Assembly (NCBI GenBank): GCA_028751875.1
Contig: CM054140.1
Location: 10,581,602-10,645,601, forward strand
DNA: 64,000 bases
Reading direction: 5' to 3'
From: Rapana venosa
Taxonomy: Eukaryota; Mollusca; Gastropoda; Neogastropoda; Muricidae
The number at the start of each line of letters is the position of its first letter. Positions within the stretch are counted from its first letter, which is position 1. A model generated the notes under the pieces. It saw only the letters and a list, made by a program, of their open reading frames with translations. It had not been told where the DNA came from and made no database searches. The position numbers and the translations under genes are program-made. Shown one piece after another: positions 1-10,020 of the stretch.

Positions 1-92
1 ATCTATCTTTATCTATCTATCAATATAGATAGATATAGATATATTCATATATATATATATATATATATATATTCATATATATATATATATAA
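1..92. repeat. GATA/AT-rich microsatellite
   Basis: The window opens with atct/gata repeats that pass into an almost pure (AT)n run. Nothing coding is visible. Confidence 0.9.
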
Positions 93-174
93 ATTATGGC
101 TAGCACCAAGGCTGTACATTACAACAACGAATCTAAATAGCAAAACACTCATGCCTAATACACAAAACAGCGAG

Positions 175-545
175 GGGAGGCTACAGTCGAGTGGTTAAGA
201 TAGCTGGGCCTCAATTCTATGAGTCCATGAAGTTGTGGGTTCAAATCTCCGCGACTCATCTGGTGAATTAAGGTGTGGGGATTTATACGATCTCCCAGGT
301 CAACTTCAAGTGCAGACCTGCCAGTGCCATTAATCCCTTAGTGTATATACACATGCAGAAAAATCAAATGTGCGTCCCGTACTTCATGTCAGCGTTGGGT
401 GGGTTACCCAAACACAAACATACCCAGCATGCATCCCCCAAGTCGGAATGCGGCAACCTTCCTGGTGCAAGAACTGTCGCATAGCAAGATCTCACCATTG
501 GTGAACATGGGAGCTGTACCCAAGGAAGGAACACAAGAGAAACAG
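175..545 (+). mobile_element. tRNA-derived SINE, family B
   Basis: The head resembles a tRNA: an A-box-like 'gtcgagtggttaagatagct' near 187-206 is followed by a B-box-like 'ggttcaaatctcc' at 238-250, as in RNA polymerase III promoters of tRNA-derived SINEs. The body includes 'acatacccagcatgcatccc' (about 417-436) and 'caccattggtgaa' (about 493-505). A second, badly smeared copy at about 51700-52230 keeps the same order of blocks, which supports a mobile family rather than a tRNA gene. Short open frames in it are not coding. The 3' end is uncertain. Confidence 0.75.
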
Positions 546-703
546 GCACAGAAGGGCACAAGACCAACACATCATCTGACAGGACAGGGAACTACACAAA
601 GCCTGGTTTCATTCATCAACAGGCCTAAAAATCGCTTCAAAGCAAATAACATATACACAAAACATGTATTCATACCACATGAATAAGACAGACATACCTA
701 TTC

Positions 704-769
704 TCTCTCACACACACACGCACACTCACACGTAGGCAGCACGCGCAAGTGCGCGCGTGCACACGCGCG

Positions 770-805
<36 letters not shown>
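704..805. repeat. CA/CG-rich microsatellite
   Basis: A (CA)n tract with interruptions and an alternating purine-pyrimidine 'gcgcgcgtgcacacgcgcgc' centre that could adopt Z-DNA. Confidence 0.9.
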
Positions 806-806
<1 letters not shown>

Positions 807-981
807 ATGTTAGTTTTTTTTTCATTTTTGTTCCTCAGCTACAGCTTTGATGTTCACCAATGGTGAAATGTTTTGTCTATGCCACGTCCCCAACCCCCAC
901 CACCACCACCATTTAGGTCACCACATTCCAACTTCCCGAAAATGCCAGTTTAAAAAAGCTCTCCATTCCCAACCCTACAGA

Positions 982-984
<3 letters not shown>

Positions 985-1017
<33 letters not shown>

Positions 1018-1086
1018 TGTGTGTGTGTGGTGTGTGAGTGTGTGTGTGTGTGTGTGATTGTGTGTGTGTGTGTGTGTGTGTGTGCC
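985..1086. repeat. (TG)n microsatellite
   Basis: About 100 bp of interrupted TG dinucleotides. Cys-Val and His-Thr open frames across it are artefacts of the repeat. Confidence 0.95.
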
Positions 1087-1204
1087 TGCGTGCATGCATA
1101 TATGCTGTGCGATGGTTCCACCCCATACGACGTGTTGCCAGTGATAGCATTTCCTCACAATGATAATACAATGACAATGACAACACCATGGAGCCATACA
1201 CCAT

Positions 1205-1400
1205 TATCTTCATGGATTGCTTCGCTCGCGAAGCAATTAAAAGCTTGTTTACTGATCCGATGATTCTGAGAACTGCTCATTGCCATTATCTTCATAGATA
1301 GCTGCGATAAGCCGCCAAGTGACTGAAGGGTTATCTTTATTCCTAATCGGATGATACTGAGGCCTGTTTATACCATGATCTTGATTCATCAATGTGTGTG
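1205..1400 (-). repeat. Diverged units of a dispersed ~88-bp satellite
   Basis: The minus strand reads 'cacttggcggcttatcgcag' followed by an 'atgaagataatgg' block, with 'ataaacaggcctcagt' beside it. The same order of blocks occurs in tandem at 17260-17470, 24545-24800 and 35690-35950. About two diverged units are visible. A perfect 10-bp inverted repeat lies at 1216-1237. Confidence 0.6.
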
Positions 1401-1870
1401 TGCGTGTTTGAGTGTGTGTTCGATTGTACGTCTGTTTACTTAAAGTGATATTAGACCAGAGGGGAAGGGGTAATGGTGAAGTGAGGGCTTTAAGGCAAAG
1501 AGATCAGTGTTGGTATTAAAAGGTTTTGTGTATGTCTTAATTCTGATTCCAAACAATACAAACAACATGCTGCAAAATATTGGCAAAGAAACGCAAAAAG
1601 AACAAAAACACAGAACAACAGAACACTATGCTTTTTATCGGCACCTGTACAATTGCAAATCAGTCGGAAAGTAAAACGATTACAGTCACACTGTTGTACT
1701 TTACAAAAAAGAAATTATTGGAGAGTACATCAGCGACAGTGCTATCTGGCATAATCAGTTTGGATTGGTTAGTGCCTCGTTCAGAGATTTATCTCGAAAG
1801 GCTGGTAGGAACTTTTTTAAGCCCTTACATTGGTACAAAACATGGATATTTGAAAGTTTGTCACCGCATA
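1400..1870. other. Unassigned intergenic stretch
   Basis: A short TG-rich run near 1392-1430 is followed by AT-rich single-copy-looking sequence. A 140-codon plus-strand frame (1580-2002) runs into the SINE tail at 1870-2010. It has no recognisable domain and is probably fortuitous. Confidence 0.5.
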
Positions 1871-2020
1871 TTCATTGTATTGGAAACAGATGGCAGAATT
1901 TACAAATTCGCATACACACGGGGTAAGGTAAAGGTAAAGGGGACTAGATGTAAAAAAAAGCACATGAGTGCTTATTCCATTATCCTCGATTTAAAAGAAT
2001 AAATAAAGAAATAAAGAAAT
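1870..2020 (+). mobile_element. SINE family A, 3' fragment
   Basis: The 3' end of family A is recognisable from 'aagcacatgagtgcttattc' and 'cattatcctcga', followed by an aaagaataaataaag tail. It is 5'-truncated. A small local expansion of 'ggtaaa' (about 1922-1940) interrupts the block that reads 'cacacggggactggatgtaa' in other copies. Confidence 0.8.
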
Positions 2021-2098
2021 GTATTGTTCGCAAATTTTGCTCGAAAGGCATTTAATTTCAGTCTGAATCAGAGAAACATTTTTCTAGTATAGGATCTT

Positions 2099-2145
2099 GT
2101 GTGCGTGTATGTGTGTGAGTGCTGTGTGTCGTGTGTGTGTGTGTG

Positions 2146-2182
<37 letters not shown>

Positions 2183-2184
2183 TG

Positions 2185-2237
<53 letters not shown>

Positions 2238-2248
2238 GTGTGTGTGTG
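2099..2248. repeat. (TG)n microsatellite
   Basis: About 150 bp of TG dinucleotides with TCG and TTG interruptions. Confidence 0.95.
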
Positions 2249-2333
2249 ATATGACTGTCAGTACTTGGTCAGAGAGGAGCACTGTCTGAGGTACACGTGG
2301 TCTGTTTCAATGGGGGAGGTCGGCCTGTTGATG

Positions 2334-2520
2334 ACCCCCCCCTCCCACCCCCCCCTCCCCCCCCCCCCCCCCCCCCCCCCCCTATCTCTGTTCTGCAGAA
2401 AGGAGTGGTCCTGACCAAAGAAATCCGCTTCTGGTGTGAGAAAGCAAGAGTCCCGTGTGTGGTTGAGGGGGAGGGGGGGGGGGGGAGGGGGAGGAGAGGA
2501 GTGGAGGGGGAAAGAGGGAG
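2334..2520. repeat. Poly-C and G-rich homopolymer tracts
   Basis: A poly-C run at about 2346-2381 and a G-rich run at about 2465-2515 flank about 80 bp of mixed sequence. Lengths at such runs are unreliable. Confidence 0.85.
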
Positions 2521-2537
2521 CAACTGTGTTCTGTTGC

Positions 2538-2712
2538 TTTGTATTGTAATGCATTGTAAGGTCATTGTATTGTATTGTATTGTGGTGTATGGTATTGTCT
2601 TGCATTGTATTGTATACATTGTGTTGTGTTGTATTGAATTGTGTTCTATTGTATTGGATTGTATTGTATTGTATTGTATTGTACTGTATTGTAGTGTATT
2701 GTATTGCATTCA
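2538..2712. repeat. (TATTG)n pentanucleotide array
   Basis: Interrupted TATTG units (also TGTTG and TAGTG) over about 170 bp. Related arrays occur at 2980-3135 and, much longer, at 58960-59665. Confidence 0.9.
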
Positions 2713-2764
2713 ACAGCATATCTCTTTCATCACCACCTAAGCGTGTTCGTGAGCGCGCAAGTGC

Positions 2765-2917
2765 GCCCGCATAAATTTGCAATCTGTTATTCATGATATT
2801 TGAGGTAAAGTTGTATGCATGTAAATGATTTAAATGCAAGGGCTTCGATTTGTTTGTTTTACAAGATACAGCGCTATATAAATTACATCTATTATTATTA
2901 TTATTTTATTATTATTA

Positions 2918-2967
<50 letters not shown>

Positions 2968-2978
2968 TATTATTATAC
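2765..2978 (+). mobile_element. Retroposon 3' end ('gcgctatataaat' type) with triplet tail
   Basis: The sequence 'ttattcatgatatttgaggt' leads to 'cagcgctatataaatt' and then an ATT/ATC tail of about 90 bp. An inverted copy lies at 3130-3290 and a second direct fragment at 3355-3430. The same 3' end recurs at 16500-16575 and 54100-54175. This looks like the 3' end of a retroposon with a microsatellite tail. The parent element cannot be named. Confidence 0.65.
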
Positions 2979-2979
2979 T

Positions 2980-3135
2980 CTATTGTAATGTCATGTGTTA
3001 TATTGTACTCTATATTTTGCTTTCTTTTGTGTTGTGTTGTATTGTTTTGTATTCCATTGTATTGTAGTATAGTGTAATGTATTGTATTGTAGTTTAGTGT
3101 AGTGTAGTGTAGTGTAGTGTAGTGTAGTGTAATAG
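2980..3135. repeat. TATTG/TAGTG pentanucleotide array
   Basis: Mixed TATTG units followed by about ten TAGTG units, lying between the two inverted retroposon ends. Confidence 0.85.
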
Positions 3136-3290
3136 TAATAATAATATATGGAATGTATATAGCGCTGAATCTTGTAAAAAAAAAAACCCAAACAATTCGA
3201 AGCACTTGCACTCAAATCATTTACACGCATGCAATTCTCCTTAAACATAATGAACAACTGATTTCAAATCCATGCATTGTGTTTGCGAGT
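3130..3290 (-). mobile_element. Retroposon 3' end, inverted copy
   Basis: The minus strand reads 'catgcgtgtaaatgatttga' and then 'cagcgctatata' and a TAATAATAT tail. It faces the copy at 2765-2978, so the pair could form a hairpin with arms of about 130 bp. Confidence 0.6.
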
Positions 3291-3352
3291 GTGTGTGTGT
3301 GTGTGTGTGTTGTGTTGCGTGCGTGCGTGCGTGCGTGCGTGCGCGTGTGCGC
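3285..3352. repeat. (TG)n/(CGTG)n microsatellite
   Basis: TG repeats pass into a run of about six tgcg units. Confidence 0.9.
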
Positions 3353-3354
3353 AT

Positions 3355-3430
3355 AAATTTAAAATCTGTTATTCATGATATTTGAGGAAAGTTGCATGCG
3401 TGTAAATGATTTGAGTGCAAGCGCTTCTTT
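3355..3430 (+). mobile_element. Retroposon fragment, third copy
   Basis: 'ttattcatgatatttgagga' with 'catgcgtgtaaatgatttga' repeats the 5' part of the 2765-2850 copy. The 3' end and tail are missing. Confidence 0.6.
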
Positions 3431-3724
3431 TTCTACCTGGTCGGAGTACTGAAATATGTGGTGTGATTGTATTTCATTGGTTAGTTGTGACTTGTCTGTT
3501 TTCTTGGTGACATCATTCACTTGCCATAGTTCATGCAATTTGTCACCTGCTATCACTTTTCAGTATCAAGAGAAAATTAGTATCATTCACTTTTTCAAGG
3601 AAGAAAATTAAAAACATGTAGTATGAAAATAAACAACATAAAGCCTCGTGTGCCACTTTTTCATGGTTGAAAGGTAAAAGCACTAATCATTAAAAAAAAA
3701 TTAAAAAAAATGTCCCTTTTTGCA

Positions 3725-4072
3725 CAAAGTTTCATTCATTTTATTTATTCGTTTAATCCGAGGCTTATGGAATAAGCATTCAAATGCTCTTTTACATCCA
3801 GTCGTCGTGTATAAGCAGTTTTGTACATTTTGTCATCTGTTCCCATCAGCACACAATGGCCTTCTCTTCCGAAAAGTGGAACACGATTTTTCGTGTGCGC
3901 AAGATGTTCTGCATGGTTTATAGTCTCATCCGAAGGACTTTTGGGGGGAGTGGAGTCTGCACTGATGTTAACTCCAGAGGAAAAATCCTCTTGAACGAGA
4001 TTCAAACCAGAGTCATCAGATCACGAGAGCATCACTCTAACCACCAAGCTATCCCATCCCAAGAACATTTAA
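3725..4072 (-). mobile_element. tRNA-derived SINE, family A, near full length
   Basis: Read on the minus strand, the tRNA-like head is at 4000-4070 (A-box-like 'tagcttggtggttagagtga', then a diverged B box). The core 'cggatgagactataaacc' follows (about 3920-3940), then 'cttttcggaagagaaggcca', and a 3' end related to 'gcttattcc' at about 3765-3780. Order and length (about 345 bp) match the copies at 18850, 52820 and 56212. Pol III transcription is inferred from the boxes. It was presumably mobilised by a LINE. Confidence 0.85.
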
Positions 4073-4890
4073 CTTTTTAAGGATCAGAAGTACTAGTATG
4101 AGTCATTTTCATGAAGAAGATAATTTACACCATTAATTCCATTTTTCAAGGAAGAAAATTAATGGTGTCATTCTCTTTCTTTTTTAAAGAAAGAATAACT
4201 TGAGCATTTTCCTTTTCAGGGAAGAAAATATCAATCGTGTTATTCTGGGGGGTTTTAAAGAAATAAATTTAGTCCCCACATTTTTTATTTCATGGGGAAA
4301 CAAACTGCCTCATTCTATTTTCCGAGGAAGAAAACGGGGTAGCTACTGCATTTTCAAGGAAGAAAACTAGGGAAGGGGGGGGGGAGGTTTATGTTTTAAG
4401 TCTTTATATGAAAGGCAGGAGCATGGACCAATGAGATGGAAAACAGACAAGAAGAAAGTGACAAGTAGAAAAGGAACAATGACGGGAAAATAAAAGGGAA
4501 TTGCTAGCACAGAAATTTTAGACAGTGGGGATGCTATTTATACTGACAGGCTCCCTGTTTCCTCTTGTGGGAAAGCCATTTTATCTGACTGTGCATGAGA
4601 AGCTGAGGGCTCAGGAAAAGGCTCTTGTGACTACACATTGAAGGAAGAAGAGCTTTAGCAGCTCCATCACAGGATAAGGTGTTGATGTGGATAACAAGGA
4701 GGGAAAGGTGGGAAACACTTGTGAACATCCTCAAACGGGTATGAGTGATGTTTGTAAACCAAAAGTTGGCTGGCTGGCCAGACCATGATGCACTGGGATT
4801 GACTCTTAACCCTGACATCGCACATGACGTCGGCAGTGCATAGGTGAAAAGGTGAAGGTGTTCCCATAACTAGTACCAAGCAAGCGGTTG
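4073..4890. other. Intergenic sequence with a recurring GGAAGAAAA motif
   Basis: Variants of 'tttttcaaggaagaaaa' occur near 4142, 4212, 4318 and 4351, and once upstream near 3592. The rest (4390-4890) shows no recognisable gene or repeat. Confidence 0.4.
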
Positions 4891-4894
4891 TTGG

Positions 4895-4949
4895 GGAGAG
4901 AGATGTCAGAGACATCAGCTTCTCCAAGGGCCAGCCTATTGATGGCAGC

Positions 4950-4983
<34 letters not shown>

Positions 4984-5125
4984 TCTCTTCTCTCTCTCTC
5001 TTTCTCTGCTTTACCTTTCCTGTCCCTAAAGAGGCCAGGTACGCATTTACAGCTGGGTGAACAGGGCAACTGTTGTAAAGCCAAGGTGCTAAAACAGTCA
5101 CCCATCCACTTGGTAGCCACTCTCA
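4895..5125 (-). mobile_element. SINE family E fragment with internal poly-C
   Basis: The minus strand reads 'ttcacccagctgtaaatg', then 'ggaaaggtaaagcag', and ends 'aggctggcccttggagaagc'. The plus-strand copy at 54380-54560 has the same blocks in order. A 34-bp C homopolymer splits the element here. Confidence 0.65.
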
Positions 5126-5149
5126 ATGCTGCTGAACCTTAGCTGGGGG

Positions 5150-5440
5150 GAATCCAGTGCTCTGGCCGCTGAGCTGATGACGGCTTTCATGGTAACAAAT
5201 TCAGGGTTGCCTCCTGGTCTCTCACTTTCAATGGCGGGGATCACATCATGAACAAGGGTGATGGCACCCCCCTGTGTTGGTCATGGGGAAAGAGCTGGTT
5301 CCCTCTGAGGGCGAAGTGATGAGGATCTGTCAGGTGAGTTTCCTGGATACAGAGGAGGATGTCCACTCCCTCCCTCTTTAGGAACTCTTGCAGCTCTGGC
5401 TTCTCCTTGCCAAGGCCCTCAGCCTTCTGTTGACGAAGAC
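5150..5440 (-). pseudogene. LINE endonuclease fragment (jockey-like APE domain)
   Basis: The minus strand encodes a stretch reading 'KPELQEFLKREGVDILLCIQ' and continuing 'ETHLTDPHHFALRG'. This is typical of the N-terminal part of the APE-type endonuclease in jockey-like non-LTR retrotransposons, where the E of 'QET' is a metal-binding residue. It is followed by a weakly related stretch to about 5150. No reverse transcriptase follows before the SINE at 4895-5125, so this is an isolated 5' fragment. The open frame continues upstream to 5657 with no recognisable domain. The family assignment comes from motif memory, not a search. Confidence 0.6.
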
Positions 5441-5839
5441 AATGTCGGCTGCTGATGCTGGCGGCTGACTCGCTTGACTGCTGTTCCTGCTCTCTTCTTG
5501 CGTCACTCTTCCAGTAGCTGGGGTTGTGCCCCTTTGAAGCTGGAAGACCCCTGTCTATAGCGGGATAACTGTCCCTTCTGAGCCATTGTGGGGGAATGCA
5601 CAGCTCAGTGCCGGACTTCTCCTGTGCTCTCTCAACTCTGCAGGGGTCTGTGCCCACTGGCCTCAGCCAACAGTTCCCACTTCTGGGCAGCTCCTCAGAA
5701 AGTTCACCAGAAAAAAGGCAGGAGAATGGGTTAGGTAGGTGGAAAAAAGCACGAGAGAGAATAGTGCACTTTGTTGCTAAAGCACCCTACACACGCTGGG
5801 TGTAATGGCTAATGATGATATCATGTATGCTTAAAAGCC

Positions 5840-6402
5840 CCCTTGCATTCCCACGGGGCAAGGTTTTTTTTTAATAAGTAATAAATTTTTAATTGGGGGT
5901 TTTTTTTAAAAAAAATTTTTTCCTTTTGTTTTTTTAAAATTATGTTTTTTTTTGCTTTCCCCCAAGGGATTTCCTGTTTTTTTTGTGGGGAAATTTTAAA
6001 AAAATTTTTCCCAAATTTACCAAAAAACCCCCAAATTTCCCAAAAGTTCATAAACATTAGGTTATTTTTAAAAAATCCTAAAAAATTCCCAAACATTTTT
6101 AAAAAATTTTCTGTTGATTTTTCTTAATTTAAAAATTTTCCTTTTTTTTTTATCTTTTAAATGTTTTTTAATTTTGGTGTTTTTTTAAAAATTTTTTTAA
6201 AAATAAACTTTAAAATTAAAATTGATTGGAGTTTTTAAAGGCAAAGGGTAAAGGGGAAAAAAAATTTTAAGATTTTTGTTTTTTTTAAATGCTTAAATCT
6301 TTCGAACGAAAAAAAAACCCTTAATTTGTGGTTTTGCATTTTAAAAGGGGTTTTAAAAATCTTTTTTGAAAATCGTAAAAAAAAAAAAAAAAAAAAGAAA
6401 TT

Positions 6403-6441
<39 letters not shown>

Positions 6442-7460
6442 GTTCAGTGTGGGGTTTTCCAAAAAGAAATTTGGTTTCTGCGAGGTCATCTTAATTTGTA
6501 CTTTAGATAGCCCCGTGGATAAATTTTTTTTTCCCGCTTCTTTGTTATTATTGTGGATTGCAATTCGCATCGCAGTCTAAGTTGTTTGTGGAGAGGGGGG
6601 TATAGTGGGGGGGGTTAATCCGTTATTTTCTCTGTCAGAACCCCTCTTTTGGCTTTAGTGACTAACCTTTGGTCCCCGTGAGCCTTTATCAGGGTTCGCT
6701 TAAAAATAAGAAGTGTCAATCACATTCACAAGAATATTTTTATATTCCCGTGGGCCCTTTTTAAAACTTCCCCCGAAAGATGATGATAAAAAAAAAAGAA
6801 TAAAAAATGTGAGATTTTATTTTGCACCAAAAAATTTAAAAATAGGAGGAAAAAAACCCCTAGTGAATCTTTGTGCTTAGTTTGGGGATCCTATGAAAAG
6901 GGTGCAAGGGAGGTCATAAGGGTTTTTATCCGCCAATTGTCAGCTTTCTAGGTAATAACTAAACATTGCCTAAATTTCAGTAAAGCACAGGCAAAAGGGG
7001 GTTTGGGGGAAAAGAAATAATGGCCCCCCTTGGGTGTCAAGAGATGCAGTTCCCCCCTTGCCCACAGTAAAAAAGTAAAGCAGAAACATGGGGAGGAAAA
7101 GAAGTGCAGGTCACCCCGTACAACTTCTCCATCAGTTTTTTAAATGTTTCAAGGTTTCAATTTAAAGAAAAAATTTAAAAAAAATAAATCTTTAAAGACA
7201 GCATTTTGGCATGTTTTGTGTAAGAACCATGCCTTTGGCCTGACCTGACTGAGTTTCTTTTTTTGGATGGCCTTTATCAGAGGTCCGGTGGTGATTGAGT
7301 TCACCTGCATATCCCTGCAGCAAGCCCTTTTCAAAATGAAAAAAATGTTCTCACATTCCAAAATATTTGTTTGCTGGGGCTTTTGGGGAAAATCCCATCG
7401 AAATACCATGTAAAAGAGGAAGAAATTGCTTAAAAAAATTATGTTGCACCGAAAAAAAGT
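5840..7460. other. AT-rich, homopolymer-smeared intergenic stretch
   Basis: The sequence is dominated by runs of A and T (for example poly-A near 6378-6440) and by bases that repeat their neighbour. This looks like unpolished long-read sequence rather than biology. No gene, SINE head or RT motif is recognisable, and Phe/Lys-rich open frames here are artefacts. Confidence 0.6.
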
Positions 7461-7464
7461 AAAT

Positions 7465-7665
7465 CAGTCGGGCCGGTTATAAGGGCCGGTTAAAGGTACT
7501 CGGTTAAAAGGAGAAAAAAAAAAATCCCCGATTTACTTTTTTTCTTTTTTTATGATTTTGCGAAACTCGGTTTAAAGGGGCTCGGTTATACGAACCCGCT
7601 TTTAGGAGTGAAAAAAAATTGCCCCAATCGACCCCGAGCCCCGGTTATAAGGGTGCCCACGCACC
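7465..7665 (+). repeat. Tigger-like 5' terminal/subterminal repeats
   Basis: Repeated 'ggttataagg' and 'ctcggttaaaagg' blocks, ending with 'cgagccccggttataaggg' at about 7638-7656. Repeated GGTTATAAGG is characteristic of Tigger ends. Confidence 0.6.
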
Positions 7666-7735
7666 AGTTTAAACGAAAGTAGGTTTATTATTTCATAGGC
7701 CTTTGCTTCGCGAAATAATTCCGTTGTTTCCCAAG

Positions 7736-7915
7736 ATGTCGGAAAAGGGGAAAAAGGAGTTTTGTCCCTCAGGAAAAGTTGAAATAATCCGAAAGATTCA
7801 AGCCAACCCCTAAAAAAGGGAAAGTGCTATTGCAGAAGGGTGGGGGGGGCCCTTCACACCTATGTAACATAGGCGAGTGCCCAAAAAAAACTTGAACCAG
7901 GTTTCCCAAAGGGTT
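7736..7915 (+). pseudogene. Tigger-like transposase N-terminus (HTH remnant)
   Basis: A frame opening at ATG 7736 reads 'MSEKGKKEFCPSGKVEIIRK' and continues 'IQANP', then meets a stop. The next residues (KRESAIAE) resemble the first helix-turn-helix of CENP-B/Tigger transposases, where 'K.EII..I..N' precedes 'IA..F.I..STL'. The frame breaks twice by about 7870. It lies 270 bp inside the 5' terminal repeat, as expected. The following 1.3 kb contains G-rich repeat and a second TIR-like block, so this exon is detached from the core at 9236. The match is short. Confidence 0.45.
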
Positions 7916-8029
7916 TGGAAGTTCTTTTTTGAAAAAAGTCGAGATCGCCCCTTAGACAGTGTCGTCAGCTTACTAAATTGGTTTACAGATCAAAGGGAGG
8001 CTTTTCTTCTTTTCTCTGGTGTGTTTGTG

Positions 8030-8225
8030 GTGGGTGCCCGATTAAAAGGAGGGGGGGGGGGACCCAAAGGTAGATCTGGGACAGGGGGGCCCGAAGAGAG
8101 GGAGAGAGGGGGGGCGGGGGGCGGGGGGGTGGAGGGAAAGGAAAACGGGGGAGAGAGGGAGGGGGAGGGGAGAGAGGAGGAGAGAGAAGAGAGAGAGAGA
8201 GACGAGAAGATAAAGGGGGGGGGGG
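8030..8225. repeat. G/GA-rich tract
   Basis: Poly-G runs and GAGAGG repeats. The long plus and minus frames here (Gly/Glu-rich and Ser/Pro-rich) are repeat artefacts. Confidence 0.85.
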
Positions 8226-8521
8226 TCGGTTTTGGTCGCCCCTTTTGGGATGTGTGTGCGGTTAATTGTGAAGTATTGGAAAAAAACAGAAAAAAAGAAC
8301 AGAAAAAAGAAACACTGAAAGCTGTATGCAAGATGAATAAAATTTTGATTTCAAGATAAAATGAAGACCTTTCACCCCCTCCCATCCCTCGGTCATCAGG
8401 CTTTGTTATGTACATGTACGGCTTTTAGGCATCTTTTCTCAAGAAATAATGCATGTATTCAAACTGTTTATGAGATGAGTGGCTGCACAGACGCGGGCAT
8501 TTCGCTAAGGCCTTCAAAATA

Positions 8522-8680
8522 CAGTACACCCCAGATATAAGAAAACATGGATATTGCCAACGAATCTCCCACCCCACCCCCGGCCAAACCCTTCTTAATT
8601 ATGTTTTACAAAAAAACTCGGATACAAGAAACTCGCTTTTAAGAAAACTCGGTATTAGGAAAGCAAATTTCTTAGTCCAC
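8522..8680 (+). repeat. Second Tigger-like TIR block
   Basis: TA (8520-8521) is followed by 'cagtacaccccagatataag', then 'aaactcggatacaagaaact' and 'actcggtattagg'. This resembles a diverged Tigger 5' end and suggests nested elements. Confidence 0.45.
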
Positions 8681-9595
8681 TTGATACAAAACCTGAAAAA
8701 AATCTGAAAGTACATTTCGAAGAAAATTTCATCATTCTAAGAAACCAAAAGTGCATTACCTGGGAAAGGCACATTATTGCGCATTATACTGTATTATTGT
8801 CTTGAACTGGTTCTTTACCATTGTATGATAAATTGAATGTTGGCAAGAAGAAAAAATACGAGGGCCTTTACTTGTTCTTTCCAGCAACACTATTCATTTT
8901 GAAATAAAACTTCTACTCCCAAAATGTTTCGTTGGTAAGACTACATTATTCTCTGAATAATACTCTCTCTCTCTCCTCTTCTCTCTCTCTCTTCTCCTCT
9001 CTCTCTCTCATAAGCTCTTTTTGTTTGGTTGGGTTTGGGTTTGGGGTTTTTGTTTGTTTATTTTTTTTTTAGCAAATAGCCAGTTACTGTTGGGAAGAAA
9101 AAAACAGTATTTTCATGTTCAAACAAACAAAATTTAACCTGACATTGGAGGCCTTGGTGACCTTGACGACGTAAAGCACCATTCTCACACACGGACCACA
9201 TTTTAATGGCTTGCCATCTTTTTTTTTTTTCTTAGGTCAGAAGGGGTGCCTATCAACGGACCTGTGCTGAAGACAAAGGCCGAGGAGTTTGCTGATTCTC
9301 TCGGCATCGACGGATGGACCTGCGGCACGGGTGGCTTGATCGATGGAAGAAAAGACACAACATCGTTTTTAAAACGATGAGTGGAGAAAGAGCAAGTGTT
9401 GACGAAACGAAACCGACGCGTGGGTAGAGGAGGTCCTTCTGCCAACTCTGAACAATTATGAGAAAAGGACATATACAATATGGACGAAACAGGCCTCTTC
9501 TGGAAGCTTGTCCAGATAAGTCCTTTGCCTTCAAGAATGATAGGTGCAAAGGACAGAAGAAGTCGAAGGATGGGGTTACTGCCCTCCTGTGTTGC

Positions 9596-10020
9596 AGTGG
9601 ATCGGTGGTCTAGAGGTAACGCGCCTGTCTAGAAAGCGAAAAGTCGGGTCGGAAGTGGGCGGTGGTTCAATCCCGTTTGGACCGACCATTTTTCCCCATC
9701 CACTAGCCCATGAGTGGTGGTCTGGGCGCTAGTCTTTCGGATGAGACCGATAAACCGAGGCCCGTGTGTTACACAAAAATTATTATAGCGCACGTAAAAA
9801 ACCCACGGCAAACAAGAGGGTTGTCCTGCAAAATTCTGTAGAAAAAAGCCACTCTGATAGGGAAACAAATGTAGTTGTAGACAGAAAAAAAAGAAAAAAA
9901 AATGGGTGGCGTGCTCTGTGGCGACGCGCTCTCCCCGGGGAGAGCAGCCGAATTTCACGCAGAGAAATCTGACGTGACTTTAAAGTGATTTAAATAAATA
10001 AAAAAAAATAAATAAATAAA
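9596..10020 (+). mobile_element. tRNA-derived SINE, family C, inserted in the transposase
   Basis: The head 'ggtggtctagaggtaacgcg' (A-box-like) and 'ggttcaatcccgt' (B-box-like, about 9664-9676) begin the element. Next comes the core 'agtctttcggatgagacc' (about 9733-9750), also seen in family A, then 'cacgcagagaaatctga' and an (AAAT)n tail ending at about 10020. It interrupts the transposase between codons for '...TALLC' and 'NMDGNEKRR'. A second copy is at 62915-63290. Confidence 0.85.

Noticed and set aside
985..1263. Long Cys/Val and His/Thr open frames over TG repeats (also 2058, 16135, 55187-56081, 63618-63961)
   Set aside because: They are frames through dinucleotide repeats without any unique domain.
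1580..2002. 140-codon frame as a small gene
   Set aside because: Its last third lies in a SINE A tail and no domain is recognisable.
6235..6580. Phe/Lys-rich frames in the A/T homopolymer stretch
   Set aside because: Homopolymer artefacts in poor sequence.
7877..8359. 160-codon Gly/Glu-rich frame
   Set aside because: It runs through a G/GA repeat, and only its first residues overlap the transposase remnant in another frame.
9596..9690. tRNA gene at the SINE C head (and at other SINE heads)
   Set aside because: The A/B boxes are present but stems and acceptor do not fit a tRNA, and a SINE body follows.
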